Shown here piece after piece: positions 40,024 through 48,337 of a stretch of 64,000 nucleotides of DNA. Each line of letters begins with the position of its first letter. The stretch's first letter is position 1. Source of the stretch: Rhodoblastus sp963710275. Its GTDB lineage: Bacteria > Pseudomonadota > Alphaproteobacteria > Rhizobiales > Beijerinckiaceae. The translations under genes were made by a program, and so were the position numbers. The stretch spans positions 17,020-81,019 of the forward strand of contig CAVPZS010000004.1 in NCBI GenBank assembly GCA_963710275.1. The letters are read 5' to 3'. Below the pieces are notes generated by a model. It had not been told where the DNA came from and made no database searches. It saw only the letters and a program-made list of their open reading frames with translations.

Positions 40024-40812
40024 ATGGCTCTTCCTCCCGCCACCATCGCGAAGCTTGCGGAATTTCTCGAAAACGCCGAACTGAACGCCATGGCCGTATC
40101 GCAGATTTCGCTCGACTATCCCGAAATTGACGCCGACGACGGCTATGCGATCCAGCATGAAATCCGCCGCCGCAAGCAGGCGCGGGGCCACAAGATCATC
40201 GGCGTCAAGGCCGGCCTGACCTCGCGGGCGAAAATGATCCAGGTCGGCGTCGACCAGCCGTCCTATGGCTTCCTCGCCGATTATTTCGCCGTCGCGGACG
40301 GCGGCGAGATCGTGACGAGCACGTTGATCCATCCGCGCGTCGAACCCGAAATCGCCTTCGTGCTCAAGCGCGAACTGGAGGGACCGGGGTGCCATATCGG
40401 CGCGGTGCTGGCCGCCACCGATTTCGTGCTGCCGGCGATGGAAGTCATCGACTCCCGCTACAAGAACTTCAAGTTCGACTTCCCGAGCGTCGTCGCCGAC
40501 AATTCATCCTCGGCGCGTTTCGTGCTGGGCGGCCGGACGCGCAGCGTCGAAGACATCGACCTGCGCACCATGGGCATCGTGCTGGAGAAGAACGGCGCGC
40601 CTTTCTCGTTCGGCGCCGGCGCGGCGGTGCTCGGTCATCCCGCCTCGGCGGTGGCCATGGTCGTCAACCTGCTGGCGAAGCGCGGCGAAGGCCTGCCCGC
40701 GGGGTCGCTGATCCTCACCGGCGGCATCACCGAAGCGGTTTCGGTCGCGCCGGGCGACCATGTACAGTTGCGCACACAGAGCCTCGGCTCCGTGTCCGTC
40801 CGCTTCGTCTGA
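40024..40812 (+). CDS. dmpH: 4-oxalocrotonate decarboxylase
   Basis: Decarboxylates 2-oxohex-3-enedioate to 2-hydroxypentadienoate. It has 262 residues with KIIGVKAGLTSRAKMIQVGV, VEPEIAFVLKREL and AMEVIDSRYKNFKF. I use ATG 40024, nine bases after the upper limit of the open frame, behind AGGTG. It is distinguished from the upstream paralogue dmpE by the VKAGLTS and YGFLADY signatures typical of XylI/DmpH. Confidence 0.92.
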   Translation: MALPPATIAKLAEFLENAELNAMAVSQISLDYPEIDADDGYAIQHEIRRRKQARGHKIIGVKAGLTSRAKMIQVGVDQPSYGFLADYFAVADGGEIVTSTLIHPRVEPEIAFVLKRELEGPGCHIGAVLAATDFVLPAMEVIDSRYKNFKFDFPSVVADNSSSARFVLGGRTRSVEDIDLRTMGIVLEKNGAPFSFGAGAAVLGHPASAVAMVVNLLAKRGEGLPAGSLILTGGITEAVSVAPGDHVQLRTQSLGSVSVRFV

Positions 40813-40821
40813 GTTCGCGAA

Positions 40822-41580
40822 ATGACGACCCCTCAAAACGAACTCGCGATCGTTTCCGGCGGCGCCGGCGCCATCGGACAGGTGATCGTTCGCCGCCTGA
40901 TCCAGCGCGGCCTCGACGTGCTCGTGGTCGGGCGCCGCGAGGCTGAACTCAAGGCGCTGGCGGCGCGGGACAAGGCGATCCGAATCTGCGTCGCCGATCT
41001 CTCCGACGATTCTTCCATCACAAAAGTCACTGCGGCGGTCGATCGCCCGGTGCGCATCGTCGTGCATTGCGTCGGCGTTCCCGTCGCCGGCGGCGTGATG
41101 GAGGCGCCGCCCGACGCGCTGGCGCAGGCGGTCAACGTCAAGGCCGGCGGATTTTTGCGGCTGGCGCGGGCGGTCGACGCCCATCTCGTGAAACATGCGC
41201 GGCTGGTCGCGATCGGCGGCCATTACGGCCTGGAGCCGACCGCCTATGCCGCGACTGCGGGCGTCGGCAACGCCGCGCTGATGGCCTTGTCGCGCCAGCT
41301 CAGCCTCGCCTATGGACCGCGTGGCGTCACCAGCCACGTCATCGCGCCCGGCCCAGCCGATACCGAGCGGCTGCGCAATGTCGCCGCCGCCCGCGCGGCC
41401 CGCGACGGCCTGACCGTTGAGCAGGTCTTGAATGAAATGCTCAGTGAGTCCTCTCTCGGCGCCTTCACCACGCCGGGACAGGTCGCCTGGGCTGTGGCCA
41501 ACCTGCTCGACGAAGAGGCCGATTCCATGACAGGCTCGACCCTGATGCTGGATTCCGGCCGCCGCCGCGGCCTGCCGTAA
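40822..41580 (+). CDS. atypical short-chain dehydrogenase-like protein in the meta operon
   Basis: A 252-residue Rossmann protein with a glycine-rich loop (SGGAGAIG, residues 12-19) and NADP-type VVGRREAEL. The catalytic set is altered. The usual YxxxK appears as Y142-A-A-T-A146, so the lysine is missing, and the usual serine position reads IGGH. The tetrad asparagine (N105) remains. It may therefore bind a nucleotide without classic dehydrogenase chemistry. It starts 9 bases after dmpH and is followed by the tautomerase, so it is embedded in the operon. Its step is unknown; it is not part of the classical dmp set. Confidence 0.75.
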   Translation: MTTPQNELAIVSGGAGAIGQVIVRRLIQRGLDVLVVGRREAELKALAARDKAIRICVADLSDDSSITKVTAAVDRPVRIVVHCVGVPVAGGVMEAPPDALAQAVNVKAGGFLRLARAVDAHLVKHARLVAIGGHYGLEPTAYAATAGVGNAALMALSRQLSLAYGPRGVTSHVIAPGPADTERLRNVAAARAARDGLTVEQVLNEMLSESSLGAFTTPGQVAWAVANLLDEEADSMTGSTLMLDSGRRRGLP

Positions 41581-41627
41581 CGACCATCTGTCGTCGCGAA
41601 TACGTCTGAATGGAGAGGGAGAGTTCG

Positions 41628-42065
41628 ATGCCGGTCGCACATATCAATCTACTGAAAGGGCATTCGCGCGAGACGTTGCAATCGATCGTCGCCGAAGTGT
41701 CCGAAACCATGGGGCGCATATTGGAATCCCCCAGGGACCGTCTTCTGGTGTGGATCAGCGAGATCGACCCGGCGCTGTGGGGCGTCGCCGGCGTTCCCGC
41801 CGAGCAAGCCCTGGCCGGGCGGCCGCGCGAAGAGGTCGAGATGCCGTTCGTGCAAATGGCCTTGATGGAAAATCGTCCGCTCGAACAGAAGCAGCGCATC
41901 ATCGTCGAAATCACCGAAATTCTGCACAAGGCGCTCGGCACGCGAAAGGAACGCATTCGCGTTCACGTGTCTTCAGTCGATCCCGCGCTTTGGGGTATCG
42001 GCGGCGTGCCCGCCAGCGTCAGCCGGGCCGCCGAGATCGCCGCGCGAAATCGCGTCCCTGCCTGA
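41628..42065 (+). CDS. dmpI: double-length 4-oxalocrotonate tautomerase-like protein
   Basis: A 145-residue protein made of two tautomerase-like halves. Half 1 starts MPVAHINLLKG, so after Met removal Pro2 would be the catalytic N-terminal proline. Half 2 starts near residue 71 (EMPFVQMALMENRPLEQKQR), where the matching proline (P73) is internal. Both halves end in a shared motif (DPALWGVAGVPA and DPALWGIGGVPA). Canonical 4-oxalocrotonate tautomerase has about 62 residues. By position it should isomerise the enol product of dmpC to the keto form for dmpH. The ribosome site GGAGAGGGAGAG is strong. Confidence 0.8.
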   Translation: MPVAHINLLKGHSRETLQSIVAEVSETMGRILESPRDRLLVWISEIDPALWGVAGVPAEQALAGRPREEVEMPFVQMALMENRPLEQKQRIIVEITEILHKALGTRKERIRVHVSSVDPALWGIGGVPASVSRAAEIAARNRVPA

Positions 42066-42182
42066 GGTCATGGTTGACGGCATAACGGCGCCACTACCAT
42101 TGCGGAATGACGACCGCGGCGCGAAAGAGGCGCTGCGGCCGTCGATCTTGGGAAGCAAATTCGCCGCGCGCAGGCTCTGATG

Positions 42183-42450
42183 CGCGCGCTTTTCGGCGCA
42201 CAATTGCTGCCATGGGACGATATTGGCGTGGTGCTCAAGATGGGTGACGAGCATTTCGTCGCCTTCCCTGACATTCTCGCGGCCCCAGCTTTGGGCCACG
42301 AGATTGATCCCCTCCGTCGCGCCGGGCACGAAAATGATGTCGCGCACGCAGGGCGCATGGAGAAAGCGCCGGGTTTTTTCGCGCGCGGCTTCGTAGGCGT
42401 CGGTCGCCCGCGCCGCCATCGCCCTTGCAGGTTGCGCAGGCGGGTTAAGG
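42183..42450 (-). pseudogene. fragment of cysteine desulfurase sufS/csdB
   Basis: The minus strand encodes only an internal piece of a SufS-type class V aminotransferase: ATDAYEAAREKTRRFLHA, FVPGATEGINLVAQSWGREN, and HLEHHANIVPWQQLCAEKRA. This corresponds to roughly residues 55-125 of a protein of about 410. Nothing like the PLP-lysine region follows; the frame continues into unrelated sequence. It is a remnant between the phenol cluster and a tRNA gene. Confidence 0.75.
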
Positions 42451-42574
42451 CAGACCGGAAGAGGTCGGCGGGCCATGGGACGGTTGCAATTATAACCAGA
42501 ATGGCGCCCAAACGCGCAGAACCGGCCGAGAGACTCGGCCGGTTCTAGCAAATTCAGCCATTTATGGCGAAATT

Positions 42575-42649
42575 TGGAGCGGGCGAAGGGATTCGAACCC
42601 TCGACCCCAACCTTGGCAAGGTTGTGCTCTACCCCTGAGCTACACCCGC
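42575..42649 (-). tRNA. tRNA-Gly (anticodon GCC)
   Basis: The minus strand gives a 75-nt cloverleaf including encoded CCA. The acceptor GCGGGTG pairs with CGCCCGC at the 3' end, the D-arm has AGCTCAGGGGTAGAGC, the anticodon loop is TTGCCAA, and the T-arm is GGGTTCGAATCCC. Its 3' end faces the phenol cluster. Confidence 0.95.
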
Positions 42650-42868
42650 ATCCGTGGGACGACGCCGGGCGCGTCGTGGGGGCTATATGCCGCAAACATT
42701 CCGACTTTGCAACAGGGCTTCGCCGTTCTTTTTCGCGAATTTGTCATGCGGCGCATTTTTAACCCCGTCGCCCGGCTGTTGCGCGCAAATGGTTGCGAAA
42801 CGCGGCGCGGCCCGCCATTTTAGCGAAAACCCCGACGTCGGGCCTCTCCCGAACAGACAGGACGCGCA

Positions 42869-43789
42869 ATGCAACAGGCGGACAATATCCTTTCCCAGGC
42901 CAATGGCGGAACAGCCGACAGCGCGGCCGACGTGATCGACGTGACTTTCGCCGGCTTTCGCGCCGAGGTGATGGAAGAATCCCTGCGCCGCCTGGTCCTC
43001 GTCGATTTCTGGGCGCCGTGGTGCGGCCCCTGCAAGCAATTGGGTCCGGTTCTGGAAAAATTGGTCAAGGCGGCGCGCGGAAAGATCCGGCTCGCCAAGA
43101 TGAATATCGACGAACATCCGCAAATCGCGCAAAAGCTTGGCATCCAGTCCATTCCCGCCGTCGTCGCCTTCCAGGGCGGCCAGATGGTCGATGGCTTCGT
43201 GGGGGCTTTGCCGGAAAGCGAGATCAAGGCTTTCGTCGAACGCTGCGCCGGTCCGGGCGGAGAGGACGTGGAGGCGGTCTACGCCGAGGCTCTGGCGCTG
43301 CTCGAAGCCGGCGACGCGGACGCTGCCGAGGCCGGCTTCGTGAAGGTTCTGAACGCCGATCCCGCCCATATCGGCGCGCAGGCCGGGATCGCCCGCATTT
43401 GCGTGGCGCGCGGCCAGCTGGACGAAGCCAAGGCAATCCTCGATGCGATCCCGGCGGCGCAGGCGCAGGCCGCGCCGGTGGCGGCGGCGCATGCCGCGCT
43501 GGCCTTGCAGCAGCAGGCCGGCGCCGTCGGCGATCTCGCCTATCTGCTGGCGCGGGTCGAGAACGAGCCAACCGACCATCAGGCGCGCTACGACCTCGCC
43601 GTGGCGCTCAACGGCGCCGGCCGCCGCGACGCCGCGGCGCAGGAATTGCTGAACCTGATCAAGCGCGACCGCGCCTGGAACGACGAGGCGGCGCGGAAAT
43701 TGCTGCTGCAATTGTTCGAAAGCTGGGGGCCGCTCGATCCCGCGACGCGCGCGGCGCGCAGGCAATTGTCCTCCATCCTGTTTTCGTGA
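42869..43789 (+). CDS. cnoX: thioredoxin-TPR co-chaperone of the CnoX/YbbN type
   Basis: A 306-residue protein. The thioredoxin domain (about residues 22-128) has VDFWAPWCGPCKQLGPVLEK with C52 and C55. The C-terminal half is a set of TPR-like helices (YAEALALLEAGDADAAEAGF and similar). CnoX proteins hold oxidised clients and pass them to GroEL or DnaK. The E. coli protein lacks the redox CxxC, but many alphaproteobacterial ones keep it, as here. It is followed by the LON-domain gene. Confidence 0.88.
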   Translation: MQQADNILSQANGGTADSAADVIDVTFAGFRAEVMEESLRRLVLVDFWAPWCGPCKQLGPVLEKLVKAARGKIRLAKMNIDEHPQIAQKLGIQSIPAVVAFQGGQMVDGFVGALPESEIKAFVERCAGPGGEDVEAVYAEALALLEAGDADAAEAGFVKVLNADPAHIGAQAGIARICVARGQLDEAKAILDAIPAAQAQAAPVAAAHAALALQQQAGAVGDLAYLLARVENEPTDHQARYDLAVALNGAGRRDAAAQELLNLIKRDRAWNDEAARKLLLQLFESWGPLDPATRAARRQLSSILFS

Positions 43790-43800
43790 TCGGACAAAAC

Positions 43801-44472
43801 ATGCCGATGAACAAGACCTATCTGCGGGCTTCCGACCTGCCCGAAGCCATCCCGCTGTTTCCGCTCACGGGCGCCATCCTGCTGCCGGGCGGCCAATTGC
43901 CGCTGAACATCTTCGAGCCGCGTTATCTCGCCATGTTCGACGACGCCATGCGCGGCGACAGAATCATCGGCATGATCCAGCCGGCCGCCGACGTCGATCC
44001 CCAGCCCGGCGAAATCTCGGCCTTGCGGGCGGTAGGCGCCGCCGGGCGCATCACGCAATTGTCGGAAACGGGCGACGGCCGCTATTTCGTGGTCTTGAGC
44101 GGAATCGCCCGCTTCCGCCTTGTCGCCGAACTCGAGTCGGCCACGCCCTATCGCCAGGCGCGCGTCGATTTCGTCAGCTTTTCCGACGATTTTTCGCCGG
44201 ATGAGACGATTTCGCCTGACAGCCGGGACGATCTCAACGTCGTCGCCTTCGATCTGGCGCAGGCCCTGAAGCTCGATATCGCGCGCAAGGACATCGAGGC
44301 CATGCCCGATTTTGACATGATCGCGGTTTTCGCCATGATCGGGCCGTTCAATCCGGCGGAGAAACAGGCGCTGCTCGAAGCGGAAAACCTTGCGGCCCGC
44401 GCCGACCTGCTGCTCGCCCTCGCCGAAGTGGCGTTGTCGCGCGCCACCAGGGCGGCGAGGCCGCTGCAATAA
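43801..44472 (+). CDS. LON substrate-binding-domain protein
   Basis: A 223-residue protein of the stand-alone LON N-terminal domain family, without ATPase or protease. It shows IPLFPLTGAILLPGGQLPLN and FEPRYLAMFDDAMRG near the start and KQALLEAENLAARADLLLAL near the end. The function is unknown; it may recognise damaged proteins. In many Rhizobiales it lies between the thioredoxin gene and the Trm112 gene, as here. ATG 43801 is used; ATG 43807 is possible. Confidence 0.88.
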   Translation: MPMNKTYLRASDLPEAIPLFPLTGAILLPGGQLPLNIFEPRYLAMFDDAMRGDRIIGMIQPAADVDPQPGEISALRAVGAAGRITQLSETGDGRYFVVLSGIARFRLVAELESATPYRQARVDFVSFSDDFSPDETISPDSRDDLNVVAFDLAQALKLDIARKDIEAMPDFDMIAVFAMIGPFNPAEKQALLEAENLAARADLLLALAEVALSRATRAARPLQ

Positions 44473-44502
44473 GATCCGCTGCAACAGAACAAGGCTCTAC
44501 CG

Positions 44503-44739
44503 ATGAACGATCTGCCCTCCTCCCCGGCCGGCGAAAGCGACGCGCCGAAAAGCGTCGCCGAGCAAGCCGGCGTCGATCCGCGCCTGCTGGAAATTCTGGT
44601 CTGCCCGCTGACCAAGACCACCTTGCGCTATGACCGCGAGCGCAACGAACTGGTGTCGCTGGCCGCCCATCTCGCTTATCCGATCCGCGACGGCATTCCG
44701 ATCATGCTGCCTGAAGAGGCGCGCCGCATCGACGAGTGA
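44503..44739 (+). CDS. Trm112-family zinc-ribbon-like protein
   Basis: A 78-residue protein with VDPRLLEILVCPLTKTTLRY and LAYPIRDGIPIMLPEEAR, the UPF0434/Trm112 signature. The zinc cysteines are reduced to one, as in many bacterial members. Eukaryotic and archaeal Trm112 activates methyltransferases; the bacterial role is unclear. It is the third member of the conserved trio. Confidence 0.9.
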   Translation: MNDLPSSPAGESDAPKSVAEQAGVDPRLLEILVCPLTKTTLRYDRERNELVSLAAHLAYPIRDGIPIMLPEEARRIDE

Positions 44740-44932
44740 GTCGCCGCCCGGAAATTCGCTCTGAAAACACTGACGTCTGAGCAGAATTTAGGCTGTTGCA
44801 CAAAAGTCACGCATTATTTTTTTGATGGAGGGAATACCCAGGCGCGACAATGCCGCGCACTTGTGCAGTTTGCCCATAAATGCCACAGATGACGCTTGCG
44901 CGACTGGCGCGGACAGGCATTGCGGCAAGACC

Positions 44933-45271
44933 ATGAAACTCATCACCGCCATCATCAAACCCTTCAAGCTCGACGATATCAGAGAAAAGCTGGTGGACCT
45001 GCACATTGACGGCATGACCGTCAGCGAGGCGAAGGGCTATGGGCGCCAGAAGGGCCATACGGAAATCTATCGCGGCGCCGAATATGTCGTGAGCTTCCTC
45101 CCGAAATTGCGGCTCGAACTCGTGGTGCGCGACGACATGGTGGAGCCCGCCGTCGAGGCGGTGCGCTCAGCGGCCCATACCGGCCAGATCGGCGACGGCA
45201 AGATCTTCGTCAGCCCCGTTGAACGCGCCGTGCGCATCCGCACCGGCGAAACCGACGACGACGCGGTCTGA
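44933..45271 (+). CDS. glnK: nitrogen regulatory protein P-II, copy 1
   Basis: A 112-residue trimeric sensor of 2-oxoglutarate, ATP and glutamine state. The T-loop has the uridylylated tyrosine Y51 in KGHTEIYRGAEYVVSF, and the C-terminal signature TGQIGDGKIFVSPVE is intact. It lies 49 bases before amtB copy 1, the normal pairing. GlnK blocks AmtB when nitrogen is plentiful. No clear sigma-54 promoter is seen in the 193 bases upstream. Confidence 0.95.
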   Translation: MKLITAIIKPFKLDDIREKLVDLHIDGMTVSEAKGYGRQKGHTEIYRGAEYVVSFLPKLRLELVVRDDMVEPAVEAVRSAAHTGQIGDGKIFVSPVERAVRIRTGETDDDAV

Positions 45272-45320
45272 CCCGCTCCTCTCCAACGCGCCCACCCCTT
45301 CCTGCTTTCGGACCGTCCCC

Positions 45321-46635
45321 ATGTCTGCAAAAACCCTCCGCGCTGGGCCTTGTTTCGGGCGCGCTGAGCCTTGCGAGCTTCCCCGCCTTCGCCGCCGATG
45401 CGAAGATCGACCCCGCCGACACCACCTTCATGATCCTCGCCACCGCGCTGGTGCTGATGATGACCCTGCCGGGCCTGGCGCTGTTCTACGCCGGCATGGT
45501 GCGCAAGAAGAACGTTCTGGCGACCATGGCGCAGAGCCTGGGGGCCACGGCCATCGTCTCGCTGCTGTGGATGGTTTGCGGCTATAGCCTGGCCTTTCGC
45601 GGCGCCGGGCCGATGATCGGCGACCTCTCCGCGCCGTTCCTCGCGGGAATCGGCCTCGATTCGGTCAGCGGATTCGCCAAGACCATCCCGGAACTGCTGT
45701 TCTGCGCCTATCAGATGACCTTTGCCGTCATCACCTGCGCCCTCGTCGGCGGCGCCACCGCCGACCGTCTCAAATTTTCGGCCTTTGCGCTGTTCTGCAC
45801 GCTCTGGCTATTCATCGTCTATATCCCCAGCGCCCATTGGGTGTGGGGGGGCGGCTTCCTGGCCGACTGGGGCTTCATCGACTTCGCCGGGGGCACGGTC
45901 GTCCATATCAACGCCGGCGTCGCCGGCCTGGTCGCCGCGCTGCTGATTGGCCAGCGTGACGGCTATGGCAAGGAAAACATGTCGCCTTTCGACCTTTCCA
46001 TGGCCTTCGTCGGCCTCGGCCTGCTCTGGGTCGGCTGGTTCGGCTTCAACGGCGGTTCGGCGCTGGGCGTCGGCTCGCGCGCCGTCTACGCCATCGTCGC
46101 GACCCATTTCTCGGCCTGCGCCGGCGCGCTGGTGTGGACCGGCATCGAATGGGTCCATCGCGGCAAGCCCTCGGTGCTCGGCCTGATTTCCGGCGCCGTC
46201 GCGGGATTGGGAACCATCACCCCGGCGTCCGGCTATGTCCTGCCCTGGCAGGGCGCCGTGATCGGCGCGATTGCCGGCGGCGTCTGCTTCTGGGCCTCGA
46301 CGGCGCTCAAGGCGAAGCTGCGCTATGACGATTCGCTCGACGTGTTCGGCGTCCATGGCGTCGGCGGCGCGCTCGGCACGCTGCTGGCCGGCGTCTTCGC
46401 CACGGCCTCGGTCAGCGCCTCCAATGGCGAGGCCGGCGTTTCCGGCCTGCTCGAAGGCAACGCGCATCAGTTCGCGGTGCAGGCCGCGGGCGTGGCGATT
46501 GTCACCGTGTGGTGCGTCGTCGGCTCGCTGATCGCGCTGAAGCTGGTCGACCTGATGGTCGGGCTGCGGGTCCGCCCCGACCACGAACGCGAAGGCCTCG
46601 ACCTGGCCCTGCATGGCGAGTTGCTGCATCCATAA
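45321..46635 (+). CDS. amtB: ammonium transporter, copy 1 (frame break near 45340)
   Basis: An ammonium channel with about 11 membrane helices. The start ATG 45321 (MSAKTLR) and the rest of a signal peptide (ALGLVSGALSLASFPAFAAD) are in different frames; one base near 45340 repairs it. The conserved pore histidines are in GGTVVHINAGVAGL and DVFGVHGVGGALG. The repaired length is about 437 residues. It is paired with glnK copy 1. The C-terminal tail (RVRPDHEREGLDLALHGE) is the part that contacts GlnK. Confidence 0.9.
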
Positions 46636-46741
46636 GGGACTTCGCCGACTTGACGGCGGACTGAAAAGCGTTCGATTGTAAACCATTGGCGGGCCGCGGC
46701 ATGATGTCGCGGCCCCAGTCGTTTGTGCGCGGATCCCTGGA

Positions 46742-47630
46742 ATGTCGAAAGCCATCACCGATCTTCTGAAAATCCTCGATCTCGAAAAGATCGAGGAAAA
46801 CCTGTTTCGCGGGCACAGTCCGCAAGTCGGCTGGCAACGCGTGTTCGGCGGACTGGTGATCGCCCAGGCCCTGGTCGCGGCGGAACGCACGGTCGATGGA
46901 ATCGCTCCCCATTCGCTCCACGGCTATTTCCTGCTCGGCGGCGACCCTTCGGTCCCCATCGTCTACAATGTCACGCGCCTTCGGGACGGGCGCAGCTTCG
47001 CCACCCGCCGCTGCGAGGCGATCCAGCACGGCAAGGTCATTTTTTCGCTCGCCGCCTCCTTCCATCGCCACGAAGAGGGGCTGGAGCACGCCTTCCAGGC
47101 GCCGGATGCGCCGCCGCCGGAGGATCTGCCCGACGAAAGCGCCTTTGTCGCGCGCTATGGCGAACTGATGCCAGACCCGGTGCTGCGCTATTTCCAGCGC
47201 GAAAGGCCGATTGAAATGCGCCCGGTCGATCCCGGGCGCTATATTTCCCGCGGCAGTCAGGAAGACCCGCTGCAAAAGGTGTGGGTTCGGACCTCCGCGG
47301 CGCTTCCCGATGACCCGGCGATCCATCGCGCGGCCCTGGCCTATCTGTCGGACATGACCCTGCTCGACACATCGTTGATCGCCGCACGGCCTTTCGGTCT
47401 TTCACCCAACCATCCAGCCGGCCAGCATCGACCATGCGCTGTGGCTGCATCGGCCCTTCCGCGCCGACGAGTGGATGCTCTATGTGCAGGACAGCCCCAA
47501 CGCCAGCGCTGCGCTGGGTTTCGCGCGCGGCGCCCTTTATTCGCGCAGCGGCGCGTTGATCGCATCGGTCGCCCAGGAGGGCCTGATCCGGGTGAAGCGC
47601 GAACAAGCGCCGAAAGCCAACCCCGATTGA
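46742..47630 (+). CDS. tesB: acyl-CoA thioesterase II (frame break near 47398)
   Basis: A double hot-dog thioesterase that hydrolyses medium- and long-chain acyl-CoA. The N-terminal half shows LFRGHSPQVGWQRVFGGLVI, LHGYFLLGGDPSVPIVY and RDGRSFATRRC. Near 47398 the frame changes, and ASIDHALWLHRPFRADEWML, then GARGAL-like sequence (GFARGALYSRSGALIASVAQ) continues to a stop at 47630. The repaired length is about 295 residues. It sits between the two glnK-amtB pairs, an arrangement also seen in other alphaproteobacteria. Confidence 0.88.
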
Positions 47631-47766
47631 TTAAAACCCAGGCAGATTCCCCCAAAGCTTTAGGCTCGGCGCCTCATTTTTATCCTTATGCCTTGCTTAT
47701 GCGCGCCTTTCGCCCCAATCCTCAAAAAAAAGCCCTGAAATCAAGGTTTTCCTGATTTTCAGATTC

Positions 47767-47781
47767 TGGCACGGTCCTTGT
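47767..47781 (+). promoter_or_regulatory. sigma-54-type promoter of glnK copy 2
   Basis: TGGCAC at 47767-47772 and TTGT at 47778-47781 match the -24/-12 consensus TGGCAC-N5-TTGC with one change (C to T). It lies about 90 bases before the glnK ATG, a normal setting for NtrC-controlled glnK-amtB. No clear NtrC box was found. Confidence 0.75.
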
Positions 47782-47871
47782 TTAACGGGAGCGAGCCGGC
47801 CGGTCCTCGAGTCCGGCAAGCCCGCCCAAAACGCGAACACGTCAATTTCGCGAAAAAACAGGGAACAGCAG

Positions 47872-48210
47872 ATGAAAATCGTGATGGCTATCATAAAGCC
47901 GTTCAAGCTCGACGAGGTGCGCGACGCGCTCACCGCCGTCGGCGTGCACGGCCTGACGGTGACTGAAGTCAAGGGATATGGCCGCCAGAAGGGCCATACC
48001 GAAATCTACCGCGGCGCGGAATATGCCGTGAGCTTCCTGCCGAAGCTGAAAATCGAAGTCGCAGTCGCCTCGGAACTGGTCGACAAGACCATCGAGACGA
48101 TCACCACGGCCGCCCGCACCGGCCAGATCGGCGACGGCAAGATCTTTGTGAGCCCGCTCGAATCCGCGATCCGCATCCGCACGGGCGAGCGCGATTCCGA
48201 CGCCCTCTAG
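47872..48210 (+). CDS. glnK: nitrogen regulatory protein P-II, copy 2
   Basis: A 112-residue P-II protein, highly similar to copy 1, with Y51 in GHTEIYRGAEYAVSF and TGQIGDGKIFVSPLE. It follows a sigma-54-like promoter and precedes amtB copy 2 by 127 bases. That spacer is filled by a palindromic repeat whose first stem covers this gene's stop codon. Confidence 0.95.
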   Translation: MKIVMAIIKPFKLDEVRDALTAVGVHGLTVTEVKGYGRQKGHTEIYRGAEYAVSFLPKLKIEVAVASELVDKTIETITTAARTGQIGDGKIFVSPLESAIRIRTGERDSDAL

Positions 48211-48306
48211 AGCCCTTGCCGATCCGCTGAAATCGGATCGGGGCTCTAGCCTTCTGGTTTGACGCGTTTTCTTCACGCGACCGGTCTCCACTTCGCTTGA
48301 AAACGC
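48207..48306. repeat. RIME-like two-palindrome repeat, copy 2
   Basis: The best preserved copy. Stem 1 is CTAGAGCCC (48207-48215) with GGGCTCTAG (48241-48249) and inner GATCCG/CGGATC. Stem 2 is GCGTTTTC (48264-48271) with GAAAACGC (48299-48306). It lies between glnK and amtB copy 2 and overlaps the glnK TAG. Confidence 0.8.
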
Positions 48307-48337
48307 TTTGCCCCTTCTTTTCCGTCAGGAGTAACAA

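Noticed and set aside
26895..42649. Search for integrase, transposase or att repeats at the phenol cluster
   Set aside because: No recombinase gene and no second copy of the tRNA 3' end could be found in the window, so no mobile element is annotated.
44780..44932. Possible NtrC or sigma-54 site before glnK copy 1
   Set aside because: TTGCAC and TGCCAC elements occur but without a -12 TTGC at the correct spacing.
47660..47690. Weak hairpin after tesB with a T-run
   Set aside because: The stem is only four to five base pairs, too short to support a terminator call.
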